DNA from: Ruegeria arenilitoris
Lineage (GTDB): Bacteria > Pseudomonadota > Alphaproteobacteria > Rhodobacterales > Rhodobacteraceae
Assembly (NCBI RefSeq): GCF_013035425.1
Contig: NZ_WQHX01000002.1
Location: 186,001-250,000, forward strand
Reading direction: 5' to 3'
DNA length: 64,000 nucleotides
Position numbers and translations under genes: made by a program. A model generated the notes under the pieces. The model was not told where the DNA came from. It saw only the letters and a program-made list of their open reading frames with translations, and ran no database searches. Numbering within the stretch: the first letter of the stretch is position 1; each line of letters begins with the position of its first letter. Below are positions 62,975 to 64,000 of this stretch, in pieces.

Positions 62975-64000
62975 ATGGACCTGAGCAGCCTGCACACTTT
63001 CCGCGTGGCGGCTTGTGACCTGAACGGTCAGATGCGCGGTAAGCGTGTTCCCCCATCTTATGCGCCCAAATTGGAAAAGGGCGTGGTGCGTATGCCGTTT
63101 TCAGCCCTTAATGTCGACCTTTGGGGAGCCGACATAGATGGAAGCCCGCTGGTATTCGAAAGCGGGGATGCCGATGGTGTATTGCTGCCCACGGACCGTG
63201 GGCCGGTGCCAATGCCCTGGCTCGATACGCCGACAGCGCTTATCCCGATGGGATTGTATGACGACAATGGAACTCCATTTTCCGGCGACCCGCGACACGC
63301 CCTGGCGAGTATCCTGTCTCGTTATGCAAAGCGAGGTTGGTCGGTTATCGCTGCGACGGAATTAGAGTTTACCCTACTTGACGCTTCGGGCTCTCAACCA
63401 AAGCCTCCACTGAACCCGGTGACAGGACGCCGCCTCAGTGACGAAGCCGTTCTATCCATAGCGCAGATGGATGCCTTCGACTCCTTTTTCACAGATCTAT
63501 ACGATGGATGTGCGGCGATGGGCATCCCGGCGCAAACCGCTATCTCAGAGAGTGGAATTGGCCAATTCGAGATCAACCTGAGCCATCAGGATGCATTGCG
63601 TTGTGCAGATGATACGTGGCTTTTCAAAGCCTTGACACGTGGTCTTGCGCGGAAACACGGGTTTACCGCTACGTTCATGGCGAAACCGTACGCTGACGAC
63701 GCAGGCAATGGTATGCATGTCCATTTCTCGGTCACCGACGGGAGCGGGCGCAATGTTTTCGATAATGGAGGACCTGACGGTACTGAAATCCTACGGGCGG
63801 CTGTGGCGGGGTGTCTCTCGGCTATGCCTGGAAGCACGCTGATTTTTGCACCTCACGGAAATTCTTATACTCGGCTTGTCCCAGGTGCACATGCACCGAC
63901 CGGGGCCAGCTGGGCTTATGAAAACCGAACAGCGGCGATCCGCATACCGGGCGGAGCCCCTGCGGCGAGACGGATAGAACATCGTGTCGCGGGTGGCGAT
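62975..64000 (+). CDS. Glutamine-synthetase family protein (gamma-glutamyl-amine ligase-like), 3' end outside window
   Basis: 342 codons to the window edge. The catalytic GS domain is recognisable: AATELEFTLLDASG (metal Glu), ESGIGQFEINLSHQ, ATFMAKPYADDAGNGMHVHF and APHGNSYTRLVPGAHAPTGA, followed by ENRTAAIRIPGG. The short N-terminus and ASW sequence resemble PuuA/GlnT-like ligases that glutamylate amines rather than make glutamine. GGAGG lies 6 nt before the ATG. It may work on amines or amino acids brought in by the nearby importer; this is inferred from position only. Confidence 0.88.
   Translation, partial: MDLSSLHTFRVAACDLNGQMRGKRVPPSYAPKLEKGVVRMPFSALNVDLWGADIDGSPLVFESGDADGVLLPTDRGPVPMPWLDTPTALIPMGLYDDNGTPFSGDPRHALASILSRYAKRGWSVIAATELEFTLLDASGSQPKPPLNPVTGRRLSDEAVLSIAQMDAFDSFFTDLYDGCAAMGIPAQTAISESGIGQFEINLSHQDALRCADDTWLFKALTRGLARKHGFTATFMAKPYADDAGNGMHVHFSVTDGSGRNVFDNGGPDGTEILRAAVAGCLSAMPGSTLIFAPHGNSYTRLVPGAHAPTGASWAYENRTAAIRIPGGAPAARRIEHRVAGGD

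Overview
The window looks like chromosome from a Roseobacter-group alphaproteobacterium (Rhodobacteraceae). The gene order is typical of that family: folB-folP-glmM, ppdK-glyS-DUF6446-glyQ, hflK-hflC-DUF2065-degP beside gor-rpiA, purA-DUF2842, and ftsY-DMT-yciB. GC is moderate by eye. Start codons are often GTG or TTG with clear AGGAG-type ribosome sites, and many operon junctions are ATGA, GTGA or TAATG overlaps. No tRNA, rRNA, CRISPR array or intact transposase was seen. Both ends cut genes: ilvC on the left and a glutamine-synthetase-family gene on the right.

Layout. 1-2.4 kb: ilvC end, an ArsR/SRPBCC pair, a DMT exporter. 2.4-5.7 kb: glmM, folP and a FolB fused to an extra domain. 5.8-15.4 kb: Tat-exported multicopper oxidase, cell-wall hydrolase, pyruvate phosphate dikinase and the two glycyl-tRNA synthetase subunits, with a possible 40-aa membrane peptide coupled to glyS. 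15.6-21.2 kb: a protease-like secreted protein whose catalytic residues are all replaced, a TPP decarboxylase coupled to TrkH, and a phasin-like protein with a histone-H1-like tail. 21.5-24.2 kb: folE2, then metZ behind a SAM-II riboswitch with promoter and terminator. 24.2-29.0 kb is accessory and decaying: alpha/beta hydrolase, broken glutathione S-transferase, asparaginase, possible resolvase scrap, exported MBL-fold hydrolase and a DnaE2 tail fragment.

29.0-37.4 kb: ferredoxin, FG-GAP protein, purD, xseA, ftsY, DMT transporter, yciB and a Crp/Fnr regulator, followed by a gene-free stretch rich in hairpins with a perfect TGTGA-N6-TCACA palindrome (possible small RNA). 37.6-43.8 kb: DegP protease, DUF2065, HflC/HflK, glutathione reductase and rpiA, mostly envelope quality control and redox. 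43.9-51.6 kb: glutathione S-transferase, serine deaminase, GFA-type protein, DMT transporter, thiamine pyrophosphokinase, a long acidic protein of unknown role and purA. 51.7-53.3 kb: a tightly overlapped cobalt-type nitrile hydratase operon. 53.4-64 kb: secG, pyrG, a PEP-mutase-family enzyme, DUF1330, two TerB-like proteins with a cytoplasmic PhnD-like protein, a complete polar amino-acid ABC importer, the peptidase MtfA, and the start of a glutamine-synthetase-like gene that may process amines or amino acids.

No single large novel system is evident. The most distinctive items are the FolB fusion, the dead trypsin-like protein, the peptide ahead of glyS, the sequestered start of the copper oxidase, and the hairpin array after the Crp-family gene.
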